The notes: generated by a model from the sequence alone, not told the origin. A stretch of 44,381 nt of DNA from Neoconidiobolus thromboides FSU 785 (GCA_025603075.1 MU626420.1:1-44381); one strand, 5' to 3'; numbered from the stretch's first letter, positions 11,985-22,853 are shown. Translations and numbers: made by a program.

Positions 11985-12539
11985 ATGTCAAATTCAAATA
12001 ATAGCTCTTTACCTAACGAATACATAAGTTCTCCAAATGATTTGAATTATTTAGCAAAGAATACAAAATCATATGTAAATGAGTTTTATCCCGTCGAGCC
12101 AAAAAGAACATCAAGTTATGAAAGATTACCACCTATCTCACAATTGATTACAAATCCAGTTCCTGTCCTTCCACCTTCTTCTGAGCTAATATCCGAAGTA
12201 GAAAAGCGTGAGCGTAGCCAAGTTCCAAACTTTAATGGCTACAATCATTATTATGATCCATTTAATATGCAGCCTATGATGTATAGTCACCCATACTTTA
12301 GAAATTCTATGCCAAAGCCAAAACAAACAACTAAACGTTTAAGAAGAAAGTATGATGAGATAGTTAGATTATATAAATGTAATTATGGTACTTGTTCAAA
12401 ATCTTATGGCACCCTAAATCACTTAAACTGTCATATCCAGTTACAAAACCATGGTAAAAAAAGATCCCCAAATGAATTTAGGTTTTTAATAAGGGAAGAC
12501 AGCAAAGAAGATGAAAAAATTGAACCAAGCTTCAATTAA
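11985..12539 (+). CDS. Con7-like C2H2 zinc-finger transcription factor, paralogue 2
   Basis: Single-exon protein of 184 residues, about half the size of paralogue 1. The finger has C132, C137, H150 and H156 with the same C-X4-C-X12-H-X5-H spacing, preceded by KRLRRKYDEIVRLYKC and followed by HGKKRSPNEF. The N-terminal half contains LPPISQLI at residues 48-55, a short hydrophobic motif of the LPxxSxL type that also occurs at the same positions in paralogue 3 and could be a co-regulator contact. The YSFV segment of paralogue 1 is absent. Likely a nuclear regulator that binds a site related to that of the other two; targets are unknown. The first ATG of the open frame is taken as the start, 44 bp after a TATA-like box. 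Confidence 0.82.
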   Translation: MSNSNNSSLPNEYISSPNDLNYLAKNTKSYVNEFYPVEPKRTSSYERLPPISQLITNPVPVLPPSSELISEVEKRERSQVPNFNGYNHYYDPFNMQPMMYSHPYFRNSMPKPKQTTKRLRRKYDEIVRLYKCNYGTCSKSYGTLNHLNCHIQLQNHGKKRSPNEFRFLIREDSKEDEKIEPSFN

Positions 12540-14061
12540 CACTCACATTTTAAATTTTAACTACTCAGCTCTTTTATAAATATCTTCTCCAATTTTATTG
12601 CATTTGCATTTTAAAATTATTATACTAATAAAAGTTTTTCTCTTTTTACTGAAGCTGTAACTTTGCTAAACAATATATTAGACAAATTCTTTATTTGCAT
12701 ATTTCCCTTTGTAGAATTTCTAATTATATTGTATAGTGAATATAGTATTACAGATATTTGTGATAGAATGATACATTTACATTTTTATTCTATAATACAT
12801 TATTGGCCTGATTACAGCTTTAATTAATTATAAACGATCTTTAATTTCCAATTTAAAACCAATATAATTAATCATTCAAAAAATATTAAATGCAATATCC
12901 TAATAAATAAAGAAACGATTCCACATTTAAAGGGCGGGAGCAAAAGTACTATTTTAAAAAACATAATTTTTGTATAATATAAATATTTAAATAATATTAT
13001 AAATCTTATCTCCATTTTTTAAAGAGGTTTAGGGGTTAATAAAAAGATAATCATCAGTCGGTAACTGTTAATAATAATGCATGCACCTTTGTATACTGTT
13101 CCGTGAATTATACAAGAATAACTAGATAATTAAACAAGTAAATATTTTAAACAGTTGCTTCATTGAAGATTATATTATGAGCAGCAATAATTAGTCTATT
13201 GAATATGAAGTCTATAATACTATTCCTACTAATTAAAAATAATGTTAATTATAAAGCCTGTATTGAATTAGAATATAAATATATATAAAAATGGTTTATA
13301 ATATATATTATTTGATGCGTTTAAACGAGTATTATTCATAACCATCTCTATTTAATTCCTATAGCTAATTAACTTATTTTTATACCTTACCAAACATAAG
13401 CTAAATTAAGCAAGTTTAAAAATTAAAACTAAATTAGTCTATTTACTTTTTTAAGGTTAATTTTACACCATGTTTTTTGACTTAGTGAACTATTCCTTTT
13501 GGAATATTCTCCATTCTTATTAAAAATGGTGTTTTTACCAAATAGTACTACCACATATTTAATATTAAGTGGAATTGTACTCAAAAGGCTTCGATGAGGT
13601 AGTTGAGTACTTTTTTACCTATAAGTAATAAGCTACAACCACGAAATATAATCAATTAATAGATGTTTAGTTTTTCTAATAATTATTTAGCACTCTAATT
13701 GTCTCTCGAATTTGCATTTATTGCTTAGTATGATTTCGGCTATTCTCTTTATCCCGAAATTTCAAATATTGTTTTATAATAATATTAGGTGGAATAATTG
13801 AACAAAAGGAATATATCACAAGCTGTAATAGATATTTTGTATCACAAATTATAGATTTATTTAAAGCTTCGTTTTTAAAATATATACCAAAAGGAATTAG
13901 CTATGAAGAACTTGAGTATATTAATACTTCTTGTACTTTTCTAAACATTTGTACTTTATATGAACGAGTTTAAAAACCACTTTAAAACTAGAATTATTTT
14001 TTTCCAGTTTTTGATTTAGGTTCAAAGCTTGTAAATATATTACTAAGTGAGAAAATAATAA
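12540..14061. other. Gene-free stretch
   Basis: About 1.5 kb. I see no coding pattern, tRNA or intact repeat copy. Several A/T runs only. Confidence 0.45.
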
Positions 14062-14104
14062 GGGGATATGTTTTTCTTATTCTTTCCATTTCTCAAGTAG
14101 TTTA
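14062..14104 (+). mobile_element. Truncated MITE fragment
   Basis: GGGGATATGTTTTTC followed by TCTTTCCATTTCTCAAGTAG matches the left half of a plus-oriented copy. The right half is missing. Confidence 0.5.
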
Positions 14105-14117
14105 AAATCTAAAAAGT

Positions 14118-14166
14118 GGGGATGTTTTTTTACTAACTGTCCTTTTTCATTATTTTTTAAATTTAG
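14118..14166 (+). mobile_element. Truncated MITE fragment
   Basis: GGGGATGTTTTTTTA then TTTTTCATTATTTTTTAAAT. It keeps the terminal repeat and part of the inner sequence, with no right end. Confidence 0.45.
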
Positions 14167-14862
14167 AATTAACCAGTATGCTGTTCAAGTTTAGATGTGT
14201 ACTAGCTAACTGCTCATTTTAAAGTAAAAGCTAAATTAACAAACCCAAACTACGATTATTGAACAAATATTGGCTATAAATTTTGTTTTCCATCACTATG
14301 TGAGCTTAAACACTTGCATTAATTTACTAACTTTTAGATTTTGAAAAATAACAAGAGTAATAGTAAGAAATACTCTAATATTAATTTCTTTAACGGAAAA
14401 CATGCTTTTATTTTCTTAGTACAACTACTACAGCTCTTTTGTGACTTGTTTAGCATCTTATTCAAGGAAAAAAATATTAAAAATTTGCTTAAAATAATGA
14501 TCTGAGGTTAAAAACAGTTATAAATAACCTAATTATAAATACTACCGCTAAAAAGTCATAAAAGAGCTGCAACATCTTTATTTATACTCAATCTGTCTTC
14601 TTACAATATGAAGTCGGAAAATAGTTGAACCTGGGTTTAGATCAACCCAACATACACCCAATTTATATAATATACAAGGATGGATCGAAAAATTTGTATA
14701 ATAAAAGGGCTATAGATGTTTTTTTAAATCTTGTAAAGCGAAATTAAAGATGTCATGCGTAAAATTTTCTGTATTAATATATAATATGTACTAGAAATTA
14801 AAACATATATTAAGTTTTATATTTACTAGATACTGATCTCATTAAGACATACCCAAACCTCA
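14167..14862. other. Gene-free stretch
   Basis: About 700 bases. The only structure seen is a small stem at 14632-14649 (TGGGTT, 6-base loop, AACCCA). Confidence 0.4.
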
Positions 14863-14931
14863 GGGGATATGCTTTGATGCTCATCATTTTTCAAGAGCTG
14901 AAAAGTTGTGAATAAAATATTATTAAAAATG
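14863..14931 (+). mobile_element. Decayed MITE fragment
   Basis: GGGGATATGCTTTGATGCTC, then TCATTTTTCAAGAGCTGAAA and a trace of TGAATAAAATATTATTAAAA. The order matches a plus-oriented copy with many changes and no right terminal repeat. Confidence 0.45.
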
Positions 14932-14990
14932 GTTGCTTCCTTTGACTACACCTTAGAAATGAGCAACCTAATTAATTTGAACTCTGACAT

Positions 14991-15088
14991 AGGAGGATAT
15001 GTTTTTTGTTTAAAAACCTTACTAACAATTATTTTATTTAAATAATACTTGAAAAACGGAAAGGGTGATGGAATAAAAAAACATTTGC
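14991..15088 (-). mobile_element. MITE, copy 6, adjacent to copy 7
   Basis: Starts AGGAGGATATGTTTTTTG and ends ACATTTGC. It contains CTTACTAACAATTATTTT and AATAATACTTGAAAAACGG. Its right flank ATAT (15089-15092) is at the same time the left flank of copy 7. Confidence 0.7.
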
Positions 15089-15092
15089 ATAT

Positions 15093-15188
15093 GGGGATGT
15101 TTTACGTTTAAGGATTTTACTAAGAATTTTTCCGCTCAAATAGTGTTTAAAAGATGGAAAAAGTAATGAAGCCAAAAAAAACACTCCC
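15093..15188 (-). mobile_element. MITE, copy 7
   Basis: A well-kept 96 bp copy: GGGGATGTTTTACG on the left, AACACTCCC on the right, ATAT at 15089-15092 and 15189-15192, and TTCCGCTCAAATAGTG in the middle. It lies directly after copy 6 in the same orientation. Confidence 0.85.
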
Positions 15189-16874
15189 ATATGTTATATT
15201 TATGACACCTAGGATAAAATCGTGCAAAAAACTCTAGCCTAACATAACTTCAAATGTTTTGTTCACAAACATTTTGACCTCTCTTTATATAATTACATAT
15301 GTATTATACTAGTTGAATCCATGTAATTTGTCTTACAAAATTAGAGCATTTTTATAGTTGTAAAACTAAGGGTTTTTAGACTATAATTTCGTATGAGACT
15401 TCATCTAGTATACACTGCCTATATCTAAAAGGCTAGTCTTTTCTAAAATCTTGAAAGATAAATACCCGAAATACCTTGATTCAATAAAAGGCTTCTATTT
15501 ATAATTGAATTGGTAATATAAGGAAATTACATAGTTTTATATTGTGTTAGAATAAATTGTCATGGTTTTTTTTAAATAGAACACTATATTTCATTTCAAA
15601 ATCCTCAGTTTTTTAACCAATAACTTTTTTGCATTTTTTTAAATGTCTTAGGACGTAAGATTCTTATTACAAGATAACAAATCCAAAGGATTTTAAGCCT
15701 ATGGCTTTTATTTTATTGAAAATTCTTAAAATAAAATTTAATATAAACTGGCAAAACAGCTCTCTATATATCTGTTTCCTAGATTATGTACTAGCTTTGA
15801 TATGTAAAAAAGTAGACGCTATAAAAGAATAAAATTGTACTAAAATTGAATCTAAACATAAATTTAAATAAATAAAATGTGTATTTATCTAACAGTTTAA
15901 ATAGAAACGTAACAAAGGGAATTTGAAACAAAATCTAAGGCTTAATAGTACATAAAGGGTTAAGTTCAACATCATTATATTTATTTTAACCACATCATTT
16001 ACATTAAAACTTACTGTTCAAATCGGTTAGGTGTTATTTTGAAGAATACAAATTTCCTATTAAAAGTTGGCAGTATTTTTTGTGAATAAAACTATATTGA
16101 TAATTTTGTTTTGATTAAGATCGATGGGTTGAGTTTAAAATAAAATTCAGACTTTGTACACTTTAAAGCAGAAAAACTCAGAGTATTATTTTAACTATAA
16201 TTATAATAGAGTGATTTTATTTCTTTTACATTAAGAGCCATAAGTTTTATATAATCAAACTGTTTGGCAATGATTAATATTAGTTCTGATATTCTATTTA
16301 TTTATAAATGTTTTAAATCCTATAAAATAGTTGTAGGATTAATACATTAAAGTAAATTGCCAGCATGGTAATTAATAAAATTTACGCTATATATTTATTT
16401 ATTTAGAAATTAAGTTTTAATAAAGTTAATAGAGATATAATAAATTAAAATCATTTGTTTATTTATTTATTTATTCAAACTATAGTTAGTCTTGTAAAAT
16501 TCACTATTTAACCTAGTTTGATTTCTCCATACTTCTCTTAGTTAAATAAGTATGGAATAAAATTCTCATTAACTATTTTTGAACTCATTTGACTTTTTAC
16601 TCGAATTAACGTACACAAGAACTAGTACACCTTCAATTAATGCAGGTCAAAATTTACTGTAAGCTGCTTTTTATATTTATAGTAACTGGTTTATCAACTT
16701 ATGACATTTAATTTTAATCTAAAAAATACCTAATTTTTTCCTTATTTTATTTTTAAAATCAGGCCTTGAGTTACCCCTATTTAAAAAAATCACCAACCAA
16801 AATTTAAACTTTCTTTAAACGTTGCATTGTAGTGTGAATTTAGTAGATATGTATTTTCATTTTTTGAAAAAAAG
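15189..16874. other. Gene-free stretch before the third Con7-like gene
   Basis: About 1.7 kb. A short TTTA tandem run lies at roughly 16455-16476. No supportable gene or RNA. Confidence 0.45.
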
Positions 16875-16882
16875 TATAAATA
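16875..16882 (+). promoter_or_regulatory. TATA-like box of the third Con7-like gene
   Basis: TATAAATA lies 86 bp before the ATG at 16968; the same octamer precedes paralogue 2. Confidence 0.4.
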
Positions 16883-16967
16883 CAATCACAAAATAGTAAA
16901 TGTATTTTACAAAACTTTATTATAGCTTCAATTTTTATTCTTTTACATTTATTATTGATATCATAAT

Positions 16968-17609
16968 ATGTACTCTCATAAATTAAATAACAGTATTGAT
17001 CATTCGTTTAATAAGCGTCATCAACCAGAAAATATAAATTGTACACTTAACAAAAACATTCCAAACATGATATCTAATAACTCCCAATATGAAAAACCTA
17101 AGGTTAGCTTACCATCTCTTAGTGAAACGCTTCCTGAATATTTTGATAGATTCAATCATCAATCAAAAGGATATTCTGCATCATCCACTCCAAATTCCGA
17201 AACTTTACCTTCTTTAAACACTCTTCCAATATTCCATTCAAATTTGAGATGTAATCCTTATCATCATACCAATCAAAGAGAAGTAGACTCATTTACAGCT
17301 TTGGATGAAAGAGATAAAAAACCAAGGATAAGAAGAAGATACGAAGAGGTCGAGCGTTTATATCATTGTGTTTATCCAGGATGTCATAAATCTTATGGCG
17401 CTCTTAATCATCTCAATTCGCATATCGTAACTAAAGGTCATGGGCCAAAAAGAACCCCACATGATTTTCAAGATTTACGTCGGATGTTAAAACTCAGAGA
17501 AGAAGGTCATTATTTTAACTTGACACAATTCCAAGAGCCTCCAAATAGAGTGTTTTTTAACAATAATCAAATCTACCAAAGGTTACAAAATCCATCACAT
17601 TACTTTTAA
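16968..17609 (+). CDS. Con7-like C2H2 zinc-finger transcription factor, paralogue 3
   Basis: Single-exon protein of 213 residues. The finger has C134, C139, H152 and H158 within RLYHCVYPGCHKSYGALNHL, preceded by the basic RIRRRYEEVE and followed by HGPKRTPHDFQDLRRMLKLR. This extended tail is closer to the HGxKRTPEEFKEIRKEW tail that I associate with ascomycete Con7 than the tails of the other two copies. LPSLSETL occupies residues 48-55, matching LPPISQLI at 48-55 in paralogue 2. Predicted nuclear DNA-binding regulator. The three genes share strand, single-exon form and finger but little else, so the duplications look old and the regulatory halves have diverged. Confidence 0.83.
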   Translation: MYSHKLNNSIDHSFNKRHQPENINCTLNKNIPNMISNNSQYEKPKVSLPSLSETLPEYFDRFNHQSKGYSASSTPNSETLPSLNTLPIFHSNLRCNPYHHTNQREVDSFTALDERDKKPRIRRRYEEVERLYHCVYPGCHKSYGALNHLNSHIVTKGHGPKRTPHDFQDLRRMLKLREEGHYFNLTQFQEPPNRVFFNNNQIYQRLQNPSHYF

Positions 17610-19159
17610 ATAGATCTTGCAATATATCAAATTAAAAACGCTATATGCTTATAAAATCTCCTTTGGTCCTTTCTGTTATGATTATAATTGTAATCACTAT
17701 AATTCTATTAAAAACTAATTTTAAACTAATAATTTGTTAACTTTTTTAAATAAAATTTACAATTATGGCTTATATTTATTTCCTCTAACTTAAAGAATCT
17801 TTAATACAAAGTCTTTTGTGATTACCTTAAAGCTGCTTACATAGCTGAGTTATTTATGTATAAGTTATAAGAATATATTTCATATATTAATCATACCATT
17901 TTTATAAATAACTAGAATGGTTAGAGTGTTTAGTTTAAGGTCGTAACTTTTAATGTTATTATATCTCTTTAGTTTATGCATTCCCAATTCATTGAGTTTA
18001 TAAGTTAAATAAATCATCAAGTTGTGATAACGTTAGTATCACATTACGATTCCAAGTTTGAAAAAACAACCAATCATACAATTTTTTCTAATTATAGTTT
18101 TTTAGTGATGTAAATTTAAACTTATTAAAATTTTATACTTTACTTTAATAAAGATATTACTCCTTTTTTCTCCTTATTTTTTATTTATTAACTTAAACTA
18201 GCACACTAAGTTTAAATTAAAACTTTAGAAGGGGTACACCCATCATGATATCGATAGCAGCCTATAACAAATATTGATATTAGTTGCTTTCACCCATATA
18301 ATGCTAATATTCAATCTTTTTCCTGTTCATTCTGGATTTTAATATAAATAAAGAGATTTAAATCATTTTATTTCTGAAACTTTTATCCTAAAACCATTAC
18401 TGATAAGAAAAATAGTTATAGATAAAACTACTATATTGAAATTAAACTCAGGTGTTACCACAAACTAAAAATATTTATCATAAACATCAATTTATAAAAT
18501 CCACTCTCAGTACTAGTTCAAGTATTTATAGCACTTTTTATTTAAAAAATCGAAAAACGAAAAACTTAAGGCTCCATTAAGGCCAAGACAAAATAACAGC
18601 AAAGGGCAATAACCACTACTAGGAGTTAATATATTTGGTTTGATACAAATAAAAAGACACTATGGTATTCAAGCTATTGCTACTACTTTAAAGTAGCTAT
18701 TTGTGGTAATTTCTAAATTTAGAAGAAAGTTCCTACAAAAAAGGTTTTTTAAATTATTAAAGTTAATTTTTTTTGGAAAGGTTGTATAATTTTCATAGAG
18801 TTTATTTCTATAAAGGAATAATTTTAATAACAGTGTGGAAATTGTATAAAAATCTAATTGTTTTTTTAACGATTATTATCATTGAGTTGTGTGATTTTCA
18901 CCTATTAAAAAAGGGGTGCTTTTTTGATTGATTGATTTTTTTTAAATCCATGAGTGTTTACTTTTGTTTTGATTTTTATCTTTATAAGTTTGTATTTAGC
19001 TAAAGTAAACTAACAAAACACATGGCTGTTTTATGACACTATTTCTTTTTTTTTGCTTATATAACACTCACTTTGATAGAGATTTTTTTATGAGTGAGTA
19101 TGACTTATATAGATAGCCAGATATAAAACAGAAAATTCAGATCTTCAAGTCTATTATTT
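17610..19159. other. Gene-free stretch
   Basis: About 1.5 kb with no supportable gene. At 18914-18950 a GGGGTGCTTTTTTG stretch resembles a MITE end but continues into ATTGATTG repeats, so it is not called. Confidence 0.45.
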
Positions 19160-19255
19160 GGGGATGTAGTTCTGTATTTAAGAATTTTACTAACAATTTT
19201 TCCACTCGAATAATGCTTAAAAGATGGAAGAAGTAATGAAGCCAAAAACATCCCC
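19160..19255 (-). mobile_element. MITE, copy 8, with ATTT target duplication
   Basis: A 96 bp copy: GGGGATGTAGTTCTG on the left and AAACATCCCC on the right. Its flanks are ATTT on both sides (19156-19159 and 19256-19259). This non-ATAT duplication is useful because it shows that the flanks are not part of the terminal repeat. Confidence 0.88.
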
Positions 19256-19951
19256 ATTTGTAGATGTATTAAAATGTTTGGAGAAAAACTCTTTTTTAGC
19301 ATACTAATATAGCTTAATATAACGGATAACTAAAATGTATAAGACTCATACTGGGCTTATAGTATTTCTATAAATAAAAATAGATCAAAATAATGCTTAA
19401 TAGGAATCACATGCTATTGCATAGGTACTAAACTATACAAAATAAACTACTCTTAAATTCATGTAAATAGAATCCGAGTGTAAATACAAATACGTATTAA
19501 AATTTAAGTGAAGGCTTGGGATAAGAAACTCAAAGAAATCAGATTGATAGTTTAATAATTTAATTCATAAAAGCTATCTAAACAATTCATTACATATATA
19601 TTCAAAATGAGCACAATTTCTTGACGCCAATTTATATTACAATGCTTGTAAGTGTAATGTAAATTCATCTTTTCTGTTAATTTTTATAACTAGTTATTTG
19701 AAATATAAATACTTAATCCTGCAACACTTTGAATCAAAATTTGTATTATCTTTAAGTTATTCAAGGGTATCTTTCTGTTTGTATAGCAAACTTTAGTAAG
19801 AATCACGGTATAAAGCAAGTATTAAATAAAGTTTATAAACTAAGACTTTGTTAAACTAAAAGCAGGATTATTAGTATAGACAATAAAAAAACTAGCTTAA
19901 TTTTTTACACTAAAATATATGCTTAAGCTTTACTCCAGACCTACAAACATC
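19256..19951. other. Gene-free stretch
   Basis: About 700 bases, no supportable feature. Confidence 0.4.
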
Positions 19952-19955
19952 ATAT

Positions 19956-20054
19956 GAGGATGTTTTTTTTGGCTTCACTACCTCTTCCATCCTTTAAGCA
20001 CTATTTGAGCGTAAATTTTATTGGTAAAATTCTTAAGCAAAAGAATATATCCTC
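19956..20054 (+). mobile_element. MITE, copy 9, in tandem with copy 10
   Basis: Left end GAGGATGTTTTTTTTGGC, right end ATATATCCTC, with a preserved centre AAGCACTATTTGAGCG. ATAT lies at 19952-19955 and 20055-20058; the latter is shared with copy 10. Confidence 0.83.
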
Positions 20055-20058
20055 ATAT

Positions 20059-20157
20059 GGAGATGTATTTTTTAATTTTATCACACTTTTTCCATCTTTT
20101 AAGCGTTGTTTGAGTGGAAAATTGTTAGTAAATTCTTAAACAAAAAGATACATTTCC
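20059..20157 (+). mobile_element. MITE, copy 10
   Basis: Left end GGAGATGTATTTTTTAAT, right end ATACATTTCC, with ATAT at 20055-20058 and 20158-20161. Same orientation as copy 9 and separated from it only by the shared ATAT. Confidence 0.8.
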
Positions 20158-20196
20158 ATATATACCTTTTTCCAAAGTGCACAAGTCATGAAACAT

Positions 20197-20361
20197 ATTT
20201 CATTTAGATGTGAATTGGATCAATTTAAATCTTGAGCTTTTCATTTAGGCTATGCTCAAAATTGAATATTCCATTAGAATAGCTTCAATCTCAATTTTTA
20301 ATCTTGGCATAAATGAAAAAACTCAAAATTTAAATTGATCCAATTCACATCTAAATGAAAT
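20197..20361. repeat. 165 bp inverted repeat with 34-bp perfect arms
   Basis: The left arm (20197-20230) and right arm (20328-20361) are exact reverse complements over 34 bases, with the core GATGTGAATTGGATC. Pairing continues with mismatches for about 20 more bases on each inner side (CTTGAGCTTTTCATTTAGG against its imperfect complement). It is unrelated to the ATAT-flanked MITE and I saw no second complete copy in the window. Fragments such as AAGGATGGATCGAA at 20398 and 14678 may be related. Likely another foldback element; I could not define a target duplication. Confidence 0.7.
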
Positions 20362-20953
20362 CTTTTCTTATTTTTTAAACTACCTACATATAACTGAAAA
20401 AGGATGGATCGAATTAAAAAATGGATCAATTTTGATAAAGATACAGTTTAACGACTCTTTATAAAGATGTCAGGGGTTTATGAATATTTCTACGTTACAG
20501 TTTAATACCAAAGCTATCACACATATATAGTTATCCCAAAGTTCCAATGCATATATAAAGGGTGATTAAATACAATTTTGAAATTTTGATCCATCTTCCT
20601 TTAATTCGAATTCATCATTTTCGGATTATCTCCAGACGGTTGTAAAAATTATGACTCAAACATTCCAGAAAAAGGTCCAATGTATTTTTCAAAATTTGCT
20701 TGTATGTGATAGAGCATTCTCGTATAGCTAGTATCCTTAAAAATGATAGTATAGCTGAGCAACTTGAGAAAAGTTTAAACAGCAATATACCAGCATTTCT
20801 AACAAAATCTTATAAAAACTAATATTAAATAATATATATATAAGGATATCTAACCAACATTTGAACAATTGATCAAAATCCAATAAAATACAGAGTACTT
20901 TTGTTTTTTTTTGTTTTTGTTTTTGCTTTTATTTTTCACTTTTATTTTTTATT
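20362..20953. other. Gene-free stretch ending in a pyrimidine-rich run
   Basis: About 590 bases without a gene. A T-rich run with scattered G (TTTTTGTTTTTGCTTTT type) lies at roughly 20902-20950. Confidence 0.4.
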
Positions 20954-20957
20954 AAAT

Positions 20958-21154
20958 GGGGATTATATTTTTTTGATCAAGAATTTTACTAACGGTTTTT
21001 CTACTCAAATAATGGGGTGTTTTTTTGACTTCGTTGTTTTTTACATTTTTTAAGCGCTATTTGAGCAGAAAAATTGTAAAATTCTTGAACACAAAAATAC
21101 ATCCCTTAATGCTTAAAAGAGCAAAAAAGTGATGAAGTCAAAAAAAACAGTCTC
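20958..21154 (-). mobile_element. MITE, copy 11 (outer), split by a nested copy
   Basis: The left half is 20958-21013 (GGGGATTATATTTTTTTG ... TTTCTACTCAAATAAT). The right half resumes at about 21107 (TAATGCTTAAAAGAGC) and ends in ACAGTCTC at 21154. The outer flanks are AAAT and AAAC. Removing the inner element and one TAAT restores an ordinary family sequence, CTCAAATAATGCTTAAAAG. Confidence 0.85.
21014..21106 (+). mobile_element. MITE, copy 12 (nested), with TAAT target duplication
   Basis: GGGGTGTTTTTTTGACTTCG at the left and AATACATCCCT at the right, inserted in opposite orientation into copy 11. TAAT occurs at 21010-21013 and 21107-21110, while the uninterrupted family sequence has this site once. 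This is direct evidence of transposition with a 4-bp target duplication. Confidence 0.9.
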
Positions 21155-21981
21155 AAACACTTCTATACGAACTTGTTTATATATTTTAACTTCAATAATA
21201 ATTTTGGAATTTTGTTGAGAATAGTTAAAAAATATGAAAAGATTTAGATGGTAATCTATTATATCATTGTCTTTAGGGATAACTATACTAAGATGTGATA
21301 ATTACACATTTTTAAAGATTAATCTTTATCCTTAAAATATGTGTAGAAAATTGATATATTTTAGTGGGAAAAAGTAAAATCAAAATAATAATTTTAAGCT
21401 AATATCTTTAAATGTGGGGGGGTATTGGGTCGAAACAAGGTAAGAATTTAAAATATCAAAATCTAACTATGTAAATATTTAAAAGTATGTTTTTTAAAAT
21501 GCGCTTGAATAGGGTTTAGACTTTTATATTAAGACAACAAAAGTTGAGTTAAAAATAATACCCCGATTTAGCGGGTTGCTTTTCTGTTTTTAGTTGGAGT
21601 ACGGGATTTCAGCTCTCTAGTCTAGGATCAAAATACAACGATAAGGTGTAGATACCACAAAAAATACTTATATAGCATCTACAAAAATAAGTTTTTATAC
21701 TTGATTAATCCGTTTTATCCTATAGCTTTGTATTATAACTATTAACCTGGATTAATTACTACCTTATATATTAAAGCTATCTCAATATATTTATAGAACT
21801 GATCTATATTGTTTTTTTTAACTGTGAAATACAAATATCTATTGGCATGTTTTTAACGAAGTTGAATTAAATATATCAACACGTTATATTACTGAGGATG
21901 TTTTTTAGGAAAATTTAAGGTCAGTCTATTGTTATATTTTAACACTATCAAATGTTCAGAGACCATATTTATTTTAACATT
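21155..21981. other. Gene-free stretch with a small hairpin
   Basis: About 830 bases. CCCCGATTTAGCGGG near 21562-21576 can form a short GC stem. No gene is supportable. Confidence 0.4.
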
Positions 21982-22077
21982 GGGGACGTATTTTTTTGTA
22001 AGAATTTTACTAACAATCTTTCCACTCAAATAGCATTTAAAAAACGGAGAAAGTAATGAAATCAAAAAAACATTCCC
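21982..22077 (-). mobile_element. MITE, copy 13
   Basis: GGGGACGTATTTTTTTG at the left and ACATTCCC at the right. The internal TTTACTAACAATCTTTCC and AATAGCATTTAAAAAACGG are present. Flanks CATT and ATTT do not match exactly. Confidence 0.75.
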
Positions 22078-22341
22078 ATTTTTACTATTTTTTGACTGTT
22101 TTATCTAGGTTTAAATTTATTTTATATAGTTGTCTAAAATTTTTATTTAAATTTTCAAACTATTATACTAATATGTATAATATCATCATTTGTATAAACT
22201 AGTTATAAATTATTATTTGCATTCTAAAAAAACATTGTTATATACTGAAATCCAGTATAAATGATATATATACTAAAATGTATTAATCATTGATATTTAT
22301 ATATGTTTCCTAAATTAAATAAATACTAATCATTATTTAAT

Positions 22342-22439
22342 GGGGATGTATTTATGTGTTTAAGAATTTTACTAATAATTTTTCCACTCAAATGCGCTTA
22401 AAAGATAGAAAAAATAATGAAGCCAAAAAAAACATCCCC
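22342..22439 (-). mobile_element. MITE, copy 14
   Basis: A 98 bp copy: GGGGATGTATTTATGTG at the left and AAACATCCCC at the right. Flanks are TAAT (22338-22341) and TAAC, one mismatch. Confidence 0.82.
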
Positions 22440-22656
22440 TAACTATAGTTAGTTTTTTATAAATATATGATAAATACATGATAAATACATCAAAAGCTCA
22501 AACATTTATGATAGGCCTCTATTAATATGAGATATTCAAATTTCAACGATTTTTATCATCTGATTTATGTGAATATAAAACAAACGCTACAATACAACAT
22601 TTTAGTTTATAAAATTATAACAAACTGTTGAATCCAAAAAACTATAAAGGCTATAC

Positions 22657-22749
22657 AGGGATGTTTTTTTGTTTAAGAATTTTAATAACCTTCCTGCTCA
22701 AATAGCACTTGAAAAATGAAAAAAGTGATGAAATCAAGAAAACATCCCC
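22657..22749 (-). mobile_element. MITE, copy 15
   Basis: AGGGATGTTTTTTTGTTTAAG at the left and AACATCCCC at the right, with internal TTCCTGCTCAAATAGCAC. Flanks are ATAC and ATAT. Confidence 0.78.
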
Positions 22750-22853
22750 ATATAATATTCATGTATTTTGAGTACTTACCAGTGATACAATTCAATTTTA
22801 TTGAAATAAAATAATCAATTAAATAATATTTATAATAATATTTTAATGTTGAT

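Noticed and set aside
18914-18950. GGGGTGCTTTTTTG stretch resembling a MITE end
   Set aside because: After 14 bases it continues into ATTGATTG repeats, and no inner or right-end sequence of the family follows.
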